Shown here: one piece after another, positions 62,608 through 64,000 of the stretch
Position numbering within the stretch: position 1 is the first letter of the stretch
Layout: each line of letters starts with the position of its first letter
Source: Deltaproteobacteria bacterium HGW-Deltaproteobacteria-15
GTDB lineage: Bacteria > Desulfobacterota > DSM-4660 > Desulfatiglandales > HGW-15
Assembly (NCBI GenBank): GCA_002840535.1
Contig: PHBH01000059.1
Span: 1 to 64,000, forward strand
Direction of reading: 5' to 3'
DNA: 64,000 nucleotides
Notes under the pieces: model-generated
What the model was told of the DNA's origin: nothing
Database searches by the model: none
The model's input: the letters and a program-made list of their open reading frames with translations, nothing else
Made by a program: the position numbers and the translations under genes

Positions 62608-63210
62608 ATGACCGAAAACAAACTTCCGGAAATCATCCGCAAGACCCTCTCCGGCAGGCGCCCTGTTGAAATCGAAGATGGGTTCCGCTCTTACAGGCAC
62701 GCGGCGGTACTGATCCCCATTTTCAAGGAAGGAGAGGAGTACAAGATCCTCTTCACCAAGCGGACAAGCCTGGTGGACGCTCACAAAGGGCAGATATCCT
62801 TCCCCGGAGGAAGGATCGATGAAGAAGACTCTTCCCCTGAGATGACGGCCTTGCGGGAAGCGGAAGAGGAGATCGGCCTCAAGAGAGAGGATGTGGAAGT
62901 GCTCGGCAGGATAGACGACGCCGTTACAGTGGTTTCCAACTTCGTAGTGCACCCCTTTGTGGGTCTCATCCCCTTTCCCTATGACTTCATGATCAATACC
63001 TTCGAGGTTGACCGGATGCTCTACGTGCCCTTCAGCTCTTTCCTGCCGGACGGCGTGGCCGACCGGATTTTGCCGATCGAGTACGAAGGGACGGTTGTAG
63101 AGAGCCTCAGCTACGTCCACGAAGGGGAAGTGATCTGGGGGGCAACGGCCAGGATCATGAAGAACTTCATCCGGATTTTGGGTGACTCAGTGAAGTCCAT
63201 CTTTCATTGA
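62608..63210 (+). CDS. NUDIX hydrolase, CoA pyrophosphatase-like
   Basis: A protein of 200 residues. NUDIX box GGRIDEEDSSPEMTALREAE then EEIGL (G-x5-E-x7-REUxEExGU), preceded by HKGQISFPGGR, the UPF0035-type signature of CoA pyrophosphatases. It cleaves CoA or related pyrophosphates. Starts 4 bp after the DAC-protein stop, probably co-transcribed. Confidence 0.9.
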   Translation: MTENKLPEIIRKTLSGRRPVEIEDGFRSYRHAAVLIPIFKEGEEYKILFTKRTSLVDAHKGQISFPGGRIDEEDSSPEMTALREAEEEIGLKREDVEVLGRIDDAVTVVSNFVVHPFVGLIPFPYDFMINTFEVDRMLYVPFSSFLPDGVADRILPIEYEGTVVESLSYVHEGEVIWGATARIMKNFIRILGDSVKSIFH

Positions 63211-63228
63211 TCATTAGGCATTTGGGGG

Positions 63229-63350
63229 TCTCTCGCTCGCTTCGCTAGAGGACGCTGAGTTACTGGGGAAAGAGCGCCATTTGTCCTGTTTTCTTGGCCA
63301 AGAAAACAGGACAAATGACGCCCCTGACTCTCTGCGGGCTTTGTGAGAGA
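63229..63350. repeat. Hairpin repeat element gtctctcgc...gtcctgttttc (copy 2)
   Basis: Begins gtctctcgctcgcttcgct and ends with the complementary gagagac (63344-63350). The core is the hairpin ATTTGTCCTGTTTTCTTG / CAAGAAAACAGGACAAAT (63279-63316). Same plan as 52741-52833. Confidence 0.75.
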
Positions 63351-63409
63351 CGGTTTTCTGAATTTGATGTTGCCTGCAAGGGTCTGATGAGCTATATTTT
63401 CAACCGTGT

Positions 63410-63486
63410 CGGGACGTGGCTCAGTCTGGTAGAGCACTGCGTTCGGGACGCAGGAGTCGCTGGTTCAAATCCAGTCGTCCCGACCA
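63410..63486 (+). tRNA. tRNA-Pro (CGG)
   Basis: A 77-nt cloverleaf with encoded CCA. The acceptor arm CGGGACG pairs with CGTCCCG; anticodon arm CTGCG-TTCGGGA-CGCAG gives anticodon CGG; T-arm GGTTCAAATCC is normal. Decodes CCG. Confidence 0.93.
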
Positions 63487-63686
63487 CTTTCATGACAGCA
63501 GAGGCCACTCCACCGAGTGGCCTTTTCTTATGGGAGCCCCCTCGGCCGCCCCCATGTCCAATCCGGTGCAGTGATCCCTTTGTAGGAGCAAGCTCCCGCT
63601 TGCGATAATTCGTTTCCTGTCCCGGCTCGATCCGGAAGAATCCAATCTTCAGCGCACTGGACTCCATATCGAGTGTCGGTATTCTA

Positions 63687-64000
63687 CTAACCGGCGTCAG
63701 GTTCATACACCCGTATGCGGCCGGGCTCAACAACCCATAGCTTGCCGGCAAGAGGCCTTGTTTTCAACTCAGGTAAGATTGTTGAGAGGAGAACTCGAAT
63801 ATTGAGCAAAGTGGGTCTCTTTGGTCTCAGCACCACGATCCCATTTGAAGACGAAGGAGGGAAACGGAGAGGATTGGAATAGTCCAGATCCAGGGTGATT
63901 AGGGCGTGTCCGGAACTGCAACACCTCTCGTAAACCGTACTATCCGGTTGGCCTGACAGATGCTGATCCAAGATTGTGTCCGCTTCATGGCCATTCTCTA
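63687..64000 (-). CDS. DUF5615 PIN-like protein (partial, 5' end beyond the window)
   Basis: The minus strand is open from the window edge and reads ENGHEADTILDQHLSGQPDS then TVYERCCSSGHALITLDLDY and GIVVLRPKRP, the pattern of DUF5615 proteins (GHDV...GLxGxxDxxV...ALvTxDxDF...GIVVLR), predicted PIN-like toxin-type nucleases. The stop is at 63687. The start lies outside. No antitoxin partner can be seen. Confidence 0.6.
   Translation of the reverse strand, partial: ENGHEADTILDQHLSGQPDSTVYERCCSSGHALITLDLDYSNPLRFPPSSSNGIVVLRPKRPTLLNIRVLLSTILPELKTRPLAGKLWVVEPGRIRVYEPDAG

Noticed and set aside
63410..63486. tRNA-Sec for the selenoproteins
   Set aside because: The tRNA has a normal 7-bp acceptor stem and anticodon CGG, so it is tRNA-Pro, not the long UCA-anticodon tRNA-Sec.

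Overview
The window looks like a chromosomal segment of a strictly anaerobic bacterium of the former Deltaproteobacteria (Desulfobacterota, a sulfate-reducing or syntrophic lineage). This is inferred from gene content: Hdr/Nuo/Flx-type electron-transfer modules, a DsrK/DsrM-like membrane redox pair, four in-frame UGA codons that look like selenocysteine, a TctABC uptake system, many two-component genes, and ordinary Gram-negative housekeeping genes (priA, der, pyrG, plsC, mtgA). No phage, IS transposase or CRISPR array was recognised.

Layout. 1-740: decayed toxin-antitoxin-type debris, including an antitoxin gene split by a 93-bp inversion, and a DUF1232 fragment. 738-9171 (+): two cytidylate-kinase-like proteins (one fused to a receiver domain), a TetR regulator with a visible promoter and operator, a SulP permease with an unusual soluble insertion, and a chain of histidine kinases and receivers. 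9205-14653 (-): GntR regulator, arylsulfotransferase-like protein and TctC, TctB, TctA. 14700-15240: remnants of an MNT/HEPN pair and a strong hairpin terminator. 15371-27200 (-): a ten-gene redox operon. 27706-40332 (-): a DsrM/DsrK-like pair followed by a long signalling operon (c-heme-type kinase, REC-kinase, UspA, receiver, two PAS kinases, an NtrC-type regulator, and a dual-receiver protein with cysteine-rich repeats). 40783-42060 (-): HD-GYP protein. 42444-50555 (+): CvpA, MazG, MtgA, sensor kinase, PlsC, PriA, plus a small cysteine-rich protein on the other strand. 50733-52649 (-): CoA-transferase/GNAT fusion. 53011-56194 (+): TlpA-like lipoprotein, amidohydrolase, two MotB/OmpA proteins. 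56191-64000: Der, PyrG, a zinc-ribbon protein, a PyrE-like phosphoribosyltransferase, a diadenylate cyclase-like protein, NUDIX, tRNA-Pro(CGG) and a truncated DUF5615 gene.

The most remarkable system is the operon at 15371-27200. It encodes a short HdrA N-terminal half, NuoE-like, NuoF-like, a NuoG/HdrA fusion carrying the missing HdrA remainder plus a second HdrA module, MvhD, two Fe-S proteins and an AsrB/FlxA-like flavoprotein, a receiver, and an HdrC-HdrB/DsrK-like protein. HdrA-N, MvhD and the HdrC-B protein each have an in-frame UGA exactly where the family has a conserved cysteine. The DsrK-like protein at 38308-39606 has a fourth. All four UGAs are followed at the same distance by a hairpin of bacterial-SECIS geometry. 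I infer a selenium-rich, NAD(H)-linked, flavin-based bifurcating or confurcating Hdr complex with an HdrA subunit split in two.

The intergenic regions hold several repeat families: degenerate 7-bp-period tracts at about ten sites, inverted ~8-bp-period elements at six sites (one enclosing a decayed GxxExxY gene), a GTAGGATGGGTT-type inverted repeat, and a gtcctgtttt hairpin element present twice.
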